Positions 13,360 to 23,796 of a stretch of 64,000 nt of DNA are shown here, piece by piece (the first letter of the stretch is position 1; each line of letters begins with the position of its first letter). A program made the position numbers and the translations under genes. The notes under the pieces are model-generated. The model did no database searches. It had not been told where the DNA came from and saw only the letters and a list, made by a program, of their open reading frames with translations. This stretch comes from Phycomyces blakesleeanus NRRL 1555(-) (lineage: Eukaryota; Mucoromycota; Mucoromycetes; Mucorales; Phycomycetaceae): contig NW_017265159.1 of the NCBI RefSeq assembly GCF_001638985.1, positions 248,001 through 312,000 on the forward strand. The letters run 5' to 3'.

Positions 13360-14744
13360 CAATGAGAAAAGAGAATGTTTGGTTCATTCCAACCAACTAG
13401 CTCACCTCACTAAACCCCACAGCTGTTCAGCCTCTTTCAACAAACGCACTAATGATTCCATGCCATGGTCATTAGCTTCTTGCTTCTTAAGCCTGTATTA
13501 AAAAACACAGCCGACGACGATGGAGCCGAAGATACAGACGAATACAATCCGATTACAGATCTCATACGAACCGCTGATCTTATTTACGAATGTTTCCTGA
13601 CCCCTTCTCAACAAAAACTTCTGGGCGATGACCAACAAGGTGTGATGCGTAATCTGACCAAGCATCGCAATCGCCGTAATGGCCCTGGATTTGTTGAGGC
13701 AGTAGAAGAGTTCAATAGAGTAATTCGCGAGTTGCGTTCCTCGGGAGAATTACGAAAGAACGCAAAAGCCATGCGACACCCTAATTATGACCTCACCTGT
13801 CATATTTTGTACCAGATCTACAGTCGAACGGTAGCCCATCAAGCAGAAGCTTTGAATAATTATGCTGGTAAGTTACATTCTTATAAACATACAAAGGTTT
13901 CAGTAAATCGATAAAGAGAGTGATAGAGTGTGAGAGAATGAATTGTAATTACAAGGATTCCTTTCTTTTTTTAAAAATAATAACAATAATAAATCTTTGG
14001 CTTTTATTTTTACATAGCGTTTTCAAACAATGTATATGGAGAGATCAACTCGATTCTAGTCAAGGAATTCATTGCAAAAACGCATATTACTTCGTCGAGT
14101 GTGTTTATGGATCTTGGTTGTGGTATTGGTAATGTTGTCCTTCAGGTTGCAGCACAGACAGGATGTGAAGCATTTGGAATTGAGATTATGGAGACACCTT
14201 GCAAGTACGCCAAGAGACAACTCAAAGAATATGCTTCCAGGATGAGGTAACATATATATATATATACTCTTCTTCTTCTCTTTCACTCTCTTATTGATAC
14301 TTTGCTTTCTAATTCCATTTATTTATTTGTTGTTGTTGTTTTTTTTTTGTTTTTTTTAGAGCATGGGGTTTACCTACAGGAAAGATTCGTTTCCGACATG
14401 GCGATTTCTTGGAAAGTGGAAATGATGTTCATCCGACATTGAAGCGAGCAGACGTGTTGTTGGTCAATAACTATGCATTCGATTGGGAGACAAACCATTC
14501 GTTGGCCCAATTGTTCTTGGACCTTAAAGAGGGCACTAAGATCATTTCTCTCAAGTCGTTTGTACCCAAGAACCACAAACTCAACCAACGGACCTTTCAT
14601 TTACCAGAATCTATCCTCAGAGTCGAAGAATTCGAGTATTTTTCGGATGCTGTCAGTTGGACCAACAATGGAGGAACTTATTATATTGCGACTGTTGACA
14701 GAAGTCGTCTAGAGCCATTTTACAAAGGCATGTATGGTTACTGA
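12849..14744 (+). CDS. DOT1: Histone H3 lysine-79 methyltransferase DOT1
   Basis: Nucleosomal H3K79 methyltransferase acting in the nucleus (silencing, DNA-damage checkpoint). Five exons fit splice consensus and frame: 12849-13059, 13180-13279, 13476-13867, 14018-14246 and 14360-14744, giving 438 residues. The N-terminus is short and basic (AKRRLSKSGDSKDKRPRE). The DOT1 fold follows: DEYNPI, then NVYGEI, then the S-adenosylmethionine motif VFMDLGCGIGNVV, then FGIEI. The catalytic-side motifs NNYAFD and ISLKSFVPK come next. The protein ends soon after the fold (KGMYGY), without the long C-terminal extension of animal DOT1L. Intron 2 carries an AAT microsatellite. The start ATG at 12849 is the first ATG in frame after a T-rich leader. 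Confidence 0.94.
13316..13357. repeat. (AAT)n trinucleotide repeat in DOT1 intron 2
   Basis: About 14 tandem AAT units inside the intron 13280-13475. Confidence 0.9.
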
Positions 14745-15136
14745 AGAAAATCGAGCAAAGGTATTGCTTATAAGTTATAATGTAGTTTTTCTTCTTCTTC
14801 TTTTTCTTCTTGTACATCTATTTATTATATATATATATACACACACACATATATATATATATATTCTTTCACTCTTGTTGTTGTTGATTTTTTCACATTT
14901 TGGCTTTCGCATCGTTTGTTCATAGATCCTTTCTTTTTGTCATTTTCATTTTATATATATATAAAAGAAAGGTTTATATATAGGTGTGGGTGTTTGTATG
15001 TATATGTTTTTGTGTAAATGTATAAATACATATATATATATCTATATGTGTTTAGGGAAAAAATATATATAGTTTTGTATGAGGGGAATTTTTGGAGTTG
15101 TGTAGATATTTTCTAAATATTAAAAGAAACGACCCT
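14745..15136. other. Convergent 3' region between DOT1 and MET14
   Basis: About 390 bp between the stops of two convergent genes. It is T- and TA-rich (14825-14865, 15025-15045) and presumably carries both 3' ends and poly(A) signals. No coding sequence seen. Confidence 0.7.
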
Positions 15137-15999
15137 CTAGTGCTTGACCAGCTTGTCACCTTGGATCAACTTCTTCTCGATAAGATAGTTCAAAATGGTC
15201 TGAACACCCTCGTTAATAGATACTTCGTGGGTCTTGATGTGAATTTCGGGGGAAGTGGGGGCTTCATAAGGAGCAGAGATACCGGTGAATTCCTTGATCT
15301 CTCCAGCCTTGGCCTTCTTGTAAAGACCCTTGGGGTCACGCTCCTCGACCACAGACAAAGGAGCATCGGCATAGACCTTTAAACGTACAAACACCATAAG
15401 TCCATATTCTCCTCTTCTTTTTGTTTACTATCAAATCAACTCACCTCGATGAAAGGAATACCAGCAGCTTCGTGAAGAGCTCTAGCAGCATCACGATCGG
15501 CCTTGTAAGGGCTGATAAAAGCGGTAATGGCAATGACAGTAGCATCAGAGAAGAGCTTGGAAACCTTTTATTTGAATTATTTGAATTAAAGATCGGCGTT
15601 AGTCAAGTCACTATACGCATTAAATCCATCATCATATCGAGTCTTTTTCTTTTACCTCTGCAATACGACGAATGTTTTCGGTACGGGCCTCAGGACCAAA
15701 GCCGAGGTTCTTGTTCAAACCAAAACGAATGTTGTCACCGTCCAGACGGTAACCAGAGATACCAGCGTGCAACAAGGTCTGTTCAAGAGCAGCAGCAAGA
15801 GTAGACTTTCCAGAAGCAGACAAACCAGTGAACCAGATGGTGCAGCCCTGAAAAAGAAAATCAATTGTCAGATTGGCTAAATAAATAAATAGGCTTTGGT
15901 TCTCTTTTCCACGTTAAAGATCATTACCTTTTGGCCGAGAAGTTCTTGACGTTCAGTAAGAGAGACAGCGCCCTTGTGCCATGTAATGTTGGTAGCCAT
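15137..15999 (-). CDS. MET14: Adenylyl-sulfate (APS) kinase
   Basis: Phosphorylates adenosine 5'-phosphosulfate to PAPS, the second step of cytosolic sulfate assimilation leading to cysteine and methionine. The start is the ATG at 15997-15999 ([10 protein letters not shown]). The P-loop [11 protein letters not shown] is near residue 35, followed by [12 protein letters not shown] (APS-binding DGDNIR) and [54 protein letters not shown] and [13 protein letters not shown] complete the family signature. The protein ends QGDKLVKH with TAG at 15137-15139. About 200 residues in four exons, normal for single-domain fungal APS kinases with no ATP-sulfurylase fusion. The frames join cleanly at the introns near 15380-15445, 15566-15655 and 15850-15925. 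Confidence 0.96.
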
Positions 16000-16368
16000 T
16001 ATTGATTTTTTTAAAAAAGAATAAAGGTGGAAGGGAGGGGAGGAGGAGTTTTGTTAGTTTCGAGAAAGAGAGAAAAGAATAAGAATAAGAAAGCCACTTT
16101 GACATTGGCAGTTAAAGCAAGTTTTTTGGCGGAGATGGCGAATCGCTCTCTTCATTCATTGGCAGTTTGGTTGATTGCGCCATTCACGCCACCTCTGATA
16201 CCTGCATCTTAGATACCATTGGTAAATGTGTACAGATATGTTCCAATGAAGAATAAGAAGCAGAAGAAGAAAGCCGGGTGCCTTGATGCATGTTGTACCT
16301 TCATCTAAAGAATATTGTCCTACTGTCCCTTGATTATCTCAATCAAAAGTCGTCATTTGGCTATAATA

Positions 16369-16769
16369 GATAGTGTCGTTAAATGTTCTGAACCACTGCT
16401 CCCAAAAAAAGAAATAAGGACAAATCATGTCTCACATAGTTTTCCTGGCATATTCTGTTCATATTTCCTCCATGATACATTGAATAAATAAGCTGTATCT
16501 CCATGAAAATATATTTACAGTAGTTATAAACTATGCACGATATAGATAAGACATACATACATGTATTCCCTATAAGCTTTGTCTTATTTAATATGAAAAA
16601 ATAGCATAACTCTTGCAAATTGAAATTTGGACAAATTTTCCAAATTTTGAGAAAATCCTGGTTCTGAAAAAGGCAGTTTTGAGCCTGCTTCAGATGTCGA
16701 TTGTCAAATATAGCAACTTATAAATGTCTCCATTTTTCTGGCGAGTTCAGAACATTTAACGACACTATC
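16369..16769. mobile_element. MITE-like element with 25-bp perfect terminal inverted repeats
   Basis: The left end begins GATAGTGTCGTTAAATGTTC and continues to 25 bases. The right end is its exact reverse complement, ending at 16769. Both ends are flanked by TA (16367-16368 and 16770-16771), as expected for a TA target-site duplication of the Tc1/mariner type. The 401-bp interior has no transposase-length ORF, so this looks like a non-autonomous miniature element. The repeat and flanks are directly visible; the superfamily is inferred from the TA flanks only. Confidence 0.8.
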
Positions 16770-16928
16770 TAATTCGATATCCTTCTAGAATTTATTTATT
16801 TTTTAAATTTCTGCAAATTTGGAATCTTCCTTTGTAATTCTGTGTAATTTGTATTTATTATGGCTGTAACTCTGATGGAATTTTAACCGTAACTTTCTTT
16901 CTCTCTTGATTTTCAAAAAAAGATAAAA

Positions 16929-17375
16929 GTGCACAGTTACGGGGAATTTCGATCACTGTATAAAATAATTCAGACTCCTGTAAGCCCCTTGCAATTTTTA
17001 TTTTATATATGGCGCCTGTTGTTACACAGGGTGTTAAATGAAGTAGGAACGAAGCAGAACAAAGCTGCCAGCTGTAAAGAAAAATCTAAAGTGTATGATG
17101 TGTTATATGGTGCTCATGTACTTGATATTCAAAGCTAATTTTGATTATTGGTTATTTATCTAGTGTTCATATCTTCTGACATAAACTACTGTACATATCC
17201 CTTCTCTCTTTTCTTCCTCTTTTTTTATTATATGTGCGGTATAATATATGATAAAGCTAGAAGTCCTGCTCTTGGTAGACAATTAAAGGTGGTATATAAG
17301 ATTGGGCTTAGCTTAGTTGGTATGATAGAAGACATGTGTCCCAAATATCCTCTAGTCTCTGTGAGTATATTTTAA
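16929..17375 (+). pseudogene. Decayed protein-coding remnant, family unknown
   Basis: Two short open stretches look like real protein but are separated by stops and have no good start. The first, near 16929-17138, includes NEVGTKQNKAASCKEKSKVY and DVLYGAHVLDIQS. The second, near 17250-17375, includes ARSPALGRQLKVVYKIGLSL and EDMCPKYPLV. The composition contrasts with the AT-rich surroundings. I read it as a broken copy of a repeated or transposon-linked gene, lying just beside the 401-bp TIR element. I cannot name the family. Confidence 0.4.
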
Positions 17376-18069
17376 AGATATTATCCATAAGCAAATAATG
17401 TCCATTATAGCTTTCATAAATCTCAGAGAATGGGCAAGCCACAATTACTTTAATAAGTTTCGGAATGACAGGCCTGGTTTATGTTAATGTGAACTGAATT
17501 GTAAGAACAGAAAAATAGTAGCGAATCTAATGAACATTCGAAATCTGACATTCCAATCGACTAAAGTTTTGCAAATCCATCTCTTCAGAAGCTGTTGTCA
17601 TAAAGTAAGTTTATCTGCAGGGTTGTAATGAAGGGAGTACATTGCGGGGGATATGTGAGGGTTGTTTTTTTTTATAAAATGTCTCAAATTGAGTCTGTGT
17701 TAAATGTACGCACACACGTACTTCATATCTACAATATCATTCGTAACCTATATTCAACCAAAGCTTTTTTCCCCCAAAAAAAAGTAAACCTTGCTTCTGT
17801 TTTCTGACAATTTGTTCCTGAAAAGGTGACGGAGATAAGGACGCACTGGATTCGACGTCACCTCACTAAATCTCCAAAAGAAGAAGTCGAGAAAGTCTAG
17901 AGGTAGCATTTTATTGGTCTAAATGAATTATAATTTAGATTCAACTTCGTCTCAATCTCAAGTTTATAAAATAAAATAAAAAAAATTCTGAAATTGTTAT
18001 ATATCTCATTCGAAAGGACCCAAATATCTTGTTCGTTTTTTTCTTGTTTAAAGCAACCCAAATACTTTC

Positions 18070-20463
18070 ATGTCAAACAGAAACTACAACACCCTGCCCT
18101 CTGATCCAGAGGTTCAGCCTATCAACTCACCCACCGTATGAATCCTTCTTCTTTCTACTAGTAGTTATCTATTATAGCATGTCAGTTTAAAGCATGACGT
18201 ATTAACATAATACTTTCTATCATTTCAAAAAAAAATAGAGACCTCGCTTGCATCGTATAGTGGGTGCTGTTCTGCTGGTTTTAGCTGGATCTGTTATTGC
18301 AGGAACTACTATTATGCTGGTGGCAAAGAATGAACCTGGTATGTATTCTATATCTATCTATTTAAATCTCTTCTCTTATCTATCACAATATATATATATA
18401 TAGCCCCTCAAAATGTGATTATGATGATCAGTGATGGATTTGGTCCTGCTTCAGAGGCCTATGCTCGTCAATACCACAGCTGGGACCAAGGACTTGGCTA
18501 CAAGGCAATGCTCCCCTTGGATACTATTCTTGTAGGTTCAAGTCGAACCCAGAGTTCGTCTAGCATGATCACCGACAGCGCAGCTGGTGCAACTGCATTT
18601 GCCTGTGCACAAAAGTCGTACAACGGAGCTATTGGCGGTAATGTGAAAACAACTTTTTTTTAAGTCCCAAGGGCAAGAGAGGGAGAACAAAAGAGAGAGA
18701 GAGGGTGGGGGTGTTAATTGTTTTAAAATCATCGAACTTGAACCACTCATGCACACCTATGCACACAATATAGTGGACTCAAAGGGTGTGCCTTGCGGTA
18801 CTGTGCTTGAATCAGCCAAACTCCACCGAAACATGCTGACAGGTCTTGTGGTGACTTCTCGCATAACCCACGCCACCCCTGCCTCTTTCTCTGCCCACGT
18901 ACTTGGTCGCGATTCAGAGAATGATATTGCTTCTCAACAAATCGGTTTCAACCCCCTTGGTCGTACTGTTGACTTGATGTTTGGTGGTGGAGCGTGTGAA
19001 TTTACATCCAACCTAACTGAACACAGTTGCCGACTTGATACTCGTGATCTGTTTGAAGAAGCTAAGGAGTCCTTTGGCTGGACCGTTAAGCGCACTCGTG
19101 AAGACTTTGATGAAATTGAGCCTTCTGATGCCGAATTACCCTTGATGGGTTTGTTCGCACCTGATGTAAGATATTTGGCTTGGTTGGGTTGGATAGAATT
19201 GGGTTAGGTTAGGGGATTTTTTTGTTTTGTTTTGGATGATATAACCAACACAGATTTTTATTAGCACATGTCCTATGAAATCGACAGAGACTCCTCAAAG
19301 CAGCCTTCTCTTAAAGAAATGGCCAAAAAGGCACTTGAGATTCTCAACGTTGCATCCAAGAAGCAGGGCACTGGCTTTTTCATGATGATTGAAGGTAGCC
19401 GAATTGACATGGCTGCTCATACGTAAGTCTGGGCTGGGATTCTTCTTCTTTTTTTTTTTTAGGATAGAGAGAATTCAAGTAAATAACTGGCTCTTTTATT
19501 ATAAATCAAAAAATATTACAGAAACGACCCAGCTGCCCATGTCCATGAAATCTACGAATACAACCAGGCTATTCTCGCTGTCAAGGAATTTGTTGATGCA
19601 AACCCCAACACTGTTGTCATTTCTACCAGTGACCATGAAACAGGTGGATTCACGATTGGTCGTCAAATCGGCAAAGACTACCCAGAGTACAAGTGGTGAG
19701 TAATTTGTTGATTTAAACACACGCATACAAGGATATCTAACAATGAAATGCTTGTTTTAGGAATCCTGAGGTTATTAAGCGTGTACAGCATTCATCCCAA
19801 TATTTGGCTGGTATATGGCGTAAGGAAATTGATGCCAGTGACGAGGATTATTCTGCCAAGGTCAAGGAATTTTTGGTTACCGTGATTTTGCGTGATGGAC
19901 TTGGTATTGATAACCCCACCGACGAAGAGCTTGAGCGCCTTATGAGCTGGAAGGGTAGCAACAAGTGGACAGAAGAGCTGGCCTATGACCTCACTGATAT
20001 GGTTAGCCGACGTGCATTACTTGGAGTAAGTGGTTAGATAGAATAGCTTGCAATTTTTTTTTGAAAGGCATGCTGTAAATAAGTAGGACCGAATTCTTAA
20101 CTAAGTACTATTGCTTGTATTGCTTATAGTGGTCTACTCATGGTCATACTGCCGTAGACGTTAATCTGTATGCTTATGGTCATCAGAGCGAGAAGCTCAG
20201 AGGTAACCATGAGAACACCGACATTGGAGATTTCATTGTTGAACAATTAGACCTGAATCTTGAGGATATTACCGAGCGCCTTAAGAGGTATGTTAAGATA
20301 TATATATATACGTATATATGTACTTTATTAAATATAAATAAATACTGACTAACAATATGATCTGTATCTCCACAATAGCCACGATTCGTTTAAGGAGTTT
20401 GGAGTTAATAACATCGAAAATTCCAACACCACTACAAACAAGCACAAATATCACCACCTTTAA
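18070..20463 (+). CDS. Alkaline phosphatase, membrane-anchored (vacuolar PHO8 type)
   Basis: Metal-dependent phosphomonoesterase. Exon 1 (18070-18135) encodes a short hydrophilic tail (MSNRNYNTLPSDPEVQ). Exon 2 encodes a single membrane segment (IVGAVLLVLAGSVIAGTTIM), giving the type II layout typical of vacuolar PHO8 enzymes. The catalytic domain follows: NVIMMISDGFGP (metal-binding Asp), MITDSAAGATAFA (nucleophile Ser), TSRITHATPASFSAHV, MMIEGSRIDMAAH (metal Glu and His), STSDHETGGF (metal Asp and His) and STHGHTAVDV (metal His). All expected ligands are visible. About 560 residues in nine or so exons, with TAA at 20461-20463. The SRITHATPA stretch resembles the fungal and bacterial family rather than secreted mammalian forms. 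Confidence 0.93.
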
Positions 20464-22172
20464 GTGATCATAATACCAATACCAATACTCATCAATATAC
20501 TCTTCTAAAAATAAAAATAAAAATAAAAACTCTCAGTTTCTCAAACTTTCTAGCTAAAAACCATAATTTTTCCTCTTAACCTATCATAGTTAAAGGAAAG
20601 TTACTTTTTCTTTTCGTCTAGATTTGGCTTGAAATTACTCCTTTATAGTCTGTGTATGCATCATACCCAAGATACACTTTTTATATTCTTTTTTTTTTTA
20701 CATCTTTACTTCTCTATTCAATTTCATTATTTGATTTTCGATATGCTAAAAATACATAGTCTTTATATAAACCATTCTATTGTTTTTATTATTATTTGCT
20801 CAATAAGCCTTCCAAAAGGCTGTCTAGATCTATATAATTATAAACGAGATTTTCGTGGGGGACTACTATGATTCATTACCATTACGTCTTTGTTTTTGTT
20901 ATCAGAAAGAAATCCCAATCGGGAAAAGGGGTATTTAAGGTCTATGTGCATCCAAAACAAATCGGTATATCTTTCAAATATAGACATAGTACTTTGTTTC
21001 AAAAATCTTTATAAACTCACAAAAAAAAAACAAGAGAGAGAGAAAAAAGGTTTCTAGTCCGAGAATAAAGTTTAAAAGCATAAGTTGTATTACCAACGTT
21101 TACACTTGCGCTTTTACTTATAATTGGTTATCTAGTAAAGCTAGAACTAGTTAGATATTGTTGCGGTTGCTGAACAAAATAACTTACTTTACCTTGACAA
21201 CCATGTTCTCCCTCATTTCCGAGAGTTTTCGGGGACGTGGTAAAAAAAATAGGGAAATAATCGCTTAGGGGTTGAACATTATCGATATTTCCGGGGAAAG
21301 GCGTAAATTTTCATATATGTATATATTCTTCTTTACGCCAATATAAGTTTCTCCACCAATGTCATAGTTGCTATATTAGATCAACCTCTAACCTTATTGT
21401 ATCTGGTAATTGCGATAAGAGATAATTTATGAATAATAATATATTAGGAAAAAGATATTACTGTCACTAGCAGTTAAAATATGTCAAATATAACACTATT
21501 TAGCTACACTAAATTTAACTTCATTATTTTAACGTTTTAAATGAAAATGGCGTTTTTTTTTTCTTTATTCTCGGGTGGTAAAAACAATTAATCTAAGCTA
21601 AAGGTGATGATAATGGGGTGATATAGTCCGAGGGGTAAGAAACTATTGGAGGGAATACAAACTCTGTCGAATATATCGAGCACAAGCAGTAAATTCCATG
21701 ATAAAATGTTGTTAGATAGAAAGAAAAGGCGTGGGTTTGTATAGCCAGGTCCACTAAAGGCATACAAAAGTGCTTCCAGAAGCAGACTGGTATTAAGATC
21801 AAGTCCCCAGCTCCTCTATATCAGAATTAACTATTGATATAATGGTAATTCAATGACGATATCATTAAAGGTGCACAAGACTCTAACAATATTTCTTATC
21901 TTGAAAAACATGCTCCAAAATTATTCGGACACTAATTTAGCAAAACTATGTATATTTTATTATAAAATTCTAAAAATGTCTAATAGTTTATACTGGGAGA
22001 AAAATGCTTAAGACTATTGCATTGGTGCACCTTTAACGACGCTCTATATACAATATTATATGATAAAACGTAATAGAACGTAATAGAATATAATAGAATA
22101 GACTATAAAGCAAGTTTCACCTTCAAATTATCAATAAAAGTGTACTAGGAATCATTTTGAGGTTCTCCATTT
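20464..22172. other. Convergent intergenic region with an inverted-repeat element
   Basis: 1.7 kb between the convergent stops of the phosphatase and the TatD-like gene. AT-rich with no convincing ORF. It holds the 166-bp inverted-repeat element (21868-22033). A hairpin-capable pair GGCGTAAA / TTTACGCC lies at about 21300-21342. Confidence 0.6.
21868..22033. mobile_element. Short inverted-repeat element (166 bp), MITE-like
   Basis: The ends read AAGGTGCAC and GTGCACCTT, flanked by TA on both sides. Including flanks, TTAAAGGTGCAC and its reverse complement GTGCACCTTTAA match perfectly over 12 bp. The flanks fit either a TA or a TTAA duplication, because the junction is palindromic. There is no coding capacity. 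The repeat is short, so chance is not excluded, but the combination with duplicated flanks favours a miniature transposon. Confidence 0.5.
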
Positions 22173-23275
22173 TTATTTTGGAGGAGCACAGGGATTGGTG
22201 ATAAAATCGATCCAATTAGAATGCGTTTGTTGAACAACTTTTTCAATCGGCCATCCTTTGGCACCTGCTACTATATGGGCAATTGCCACCAAACATTCAT
22301 CCAGTGGCTCTGGCCTGTCGATATCTGATTCAAGCAGCAGTCTGTCGTCAGGGACAGCTTTGATTAATTGATCCAATTTTGACCGCACAAGTCTAGAATT
22401 GATTGCCACTGAGAATGATATATAAATTTTGTATCCACGCACACTTAGAAACTGTGGTATCGTCCCAGGAGAACCACCAAAGGAGTGTAGACACAGTCTC
22501 ACAAGCGACTTGTCACCTTTCTTTATCTTCTTAGACGTTTGATGAAGAAGTGTCATCAAATGACCTTGGCTTTGGACACAATGGATACTCGCACCACGGT
22601 TCAATTGGCGAGCCAATTCAAGTTGGGCTCCTAGGATGGTCAATTGATGTTCCATAGTAACCTTTACACTAGTTGGGCGTATGCCCTGCCAGACAATCGA
22701 TCCCCCTGGCATCAAACGGGCTGCTCGATCTAAACCAACCTCGCCCACTAGAGCCGATGGATCAGCCACCAGTCGATTATAAAGATTGGTGTGCCAGACG
22801 TCAAATGAAAAAGGAGGCTCTAATTGAGATATAAGTTCTTGTTTCTCGGCCGAGTCAGAACATTCCAACACGGATTCATAGTGGTCATTTTCTGTGCTTT
22901 GATTCCCAATGACACGATAGCTGAACCATGGGTGAATACCTTAAGTTTTTTTTTTGGATTAGATTAAGAATTGTGATCGTATTTTCTCTTTTATTATTAT
23001 TGTTCTACAAAAAAAAATGGAGAAAACTCCTCACCATAGCAGGGAACGCATTTTTGAGGTGATACTTGATTGCATGCATTTGCTACACTGGAAACACGAT
23101 CCCAATCGTCTTGACGCACTCCCATCAGGGTAATGTGACCAGTTTTTAGTGCAGGAATCAAATCAAGTTTGTCAATGGCATCATGAGCATGACAATGGGC
23201 ATCACACAATTTGGAAAATAAAGAGGGTTCTAATGGTTCACAACTGAATTGTTTTTGAATTTCGTCTTGACACAT
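22173..23275 (-). CDS. TatD-family metal-dependent hydrolase (Cut9-interacting Scn1-like)
   Basis: Amidohydrolase-fold protein of the TatD deoxyribonuclease family. Fungal members include S. pombe Scn1, named for interaction with the APC/C subunit Cut9. Exon 1 starts at ATG 23273-23275 (MCQDEIQKQF) and carries the metal-binding DAHCHAHD and later GVRQDDWDRV. The second exon starts IHPWFSYRV. Further metal and active-site residues are ALVGEVGLDR (Glu), GASIHCVQSQGH (His), LCLHSFGGSPGTI (His) and LLLESDIDRP (Asp). The stop is TAA at 22173-22175. About 335 residues, near the family norm. The exact activity (nuclease or other) is not provable from sequence; the fold assignment is secure. Confidence 0.88.
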
Positions 23276-23796
23276 GATAATAACAATAACCAAGTTAGTA
23301 AGAATTTGTTAAATAGGAAGTTTTATTATAATTCTCATAATTAATACTATAAAAATTAATTAGATACAAGGTAATAACAGAGTTATGTGTTATCTAACAA
23401 GACTTTGTTCAAATCTTTCTGCTTCTTATTCTTTGCTTTTCTTGTTACCTTTACTGTTTTTGTTTAAAAGTAATCAAATGGAAATAGATTTAGCGAAAAT
23501 ATATATATAGCAGAATATTTTAGTTAGACATAGAAGATGCGAATAATAATCTATTTGTTATTAGAAAATGTTGTGAGCAAAAATAAAAGCAAATAAAGAA
23601 TGAATGAAGAAATAAAGCATATTAGTATTGATGCCAAAGAAAATCGTTCATGAAGAAACCAACAGAAAGAGCAGAAGCAGAATTAGGAAGAGCGAGAGAA
23701 AGAGCAAGAGCAAGAGCGAGAATAGCAGCTAGGAATATTATAAATGTTGTTCTTTGCCTTTTTCCTCTTTTTTTTTCTCATTTATTTCTTATTATT
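23276..23796. other. Intergenic, purine-rich repeat tract
   Basis: About 520 bp between two minus-strand genes. A purine-rich stretch of AGAGC/AAGAGC-like repeats lies at about 23665-23730. No gene seen. Confidence 0.6.

Larger units (their letters stand above)
16000..18069. other. Intergenic region with a TIR element and a decayed ORF
   Basis: 2.1 kb between divergent genes MET14 and the alkaline phosphatase. It holds the 401-bp inverted-repeat element (16369-16769) and a broken protein-like stretch (about 16929-17375). A short palindromic segment with complementary arms GGTGACG and CGTCACC lies near 17826-17866. The rest is AT-rich with no further gene seen. Confidence 0.6.
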
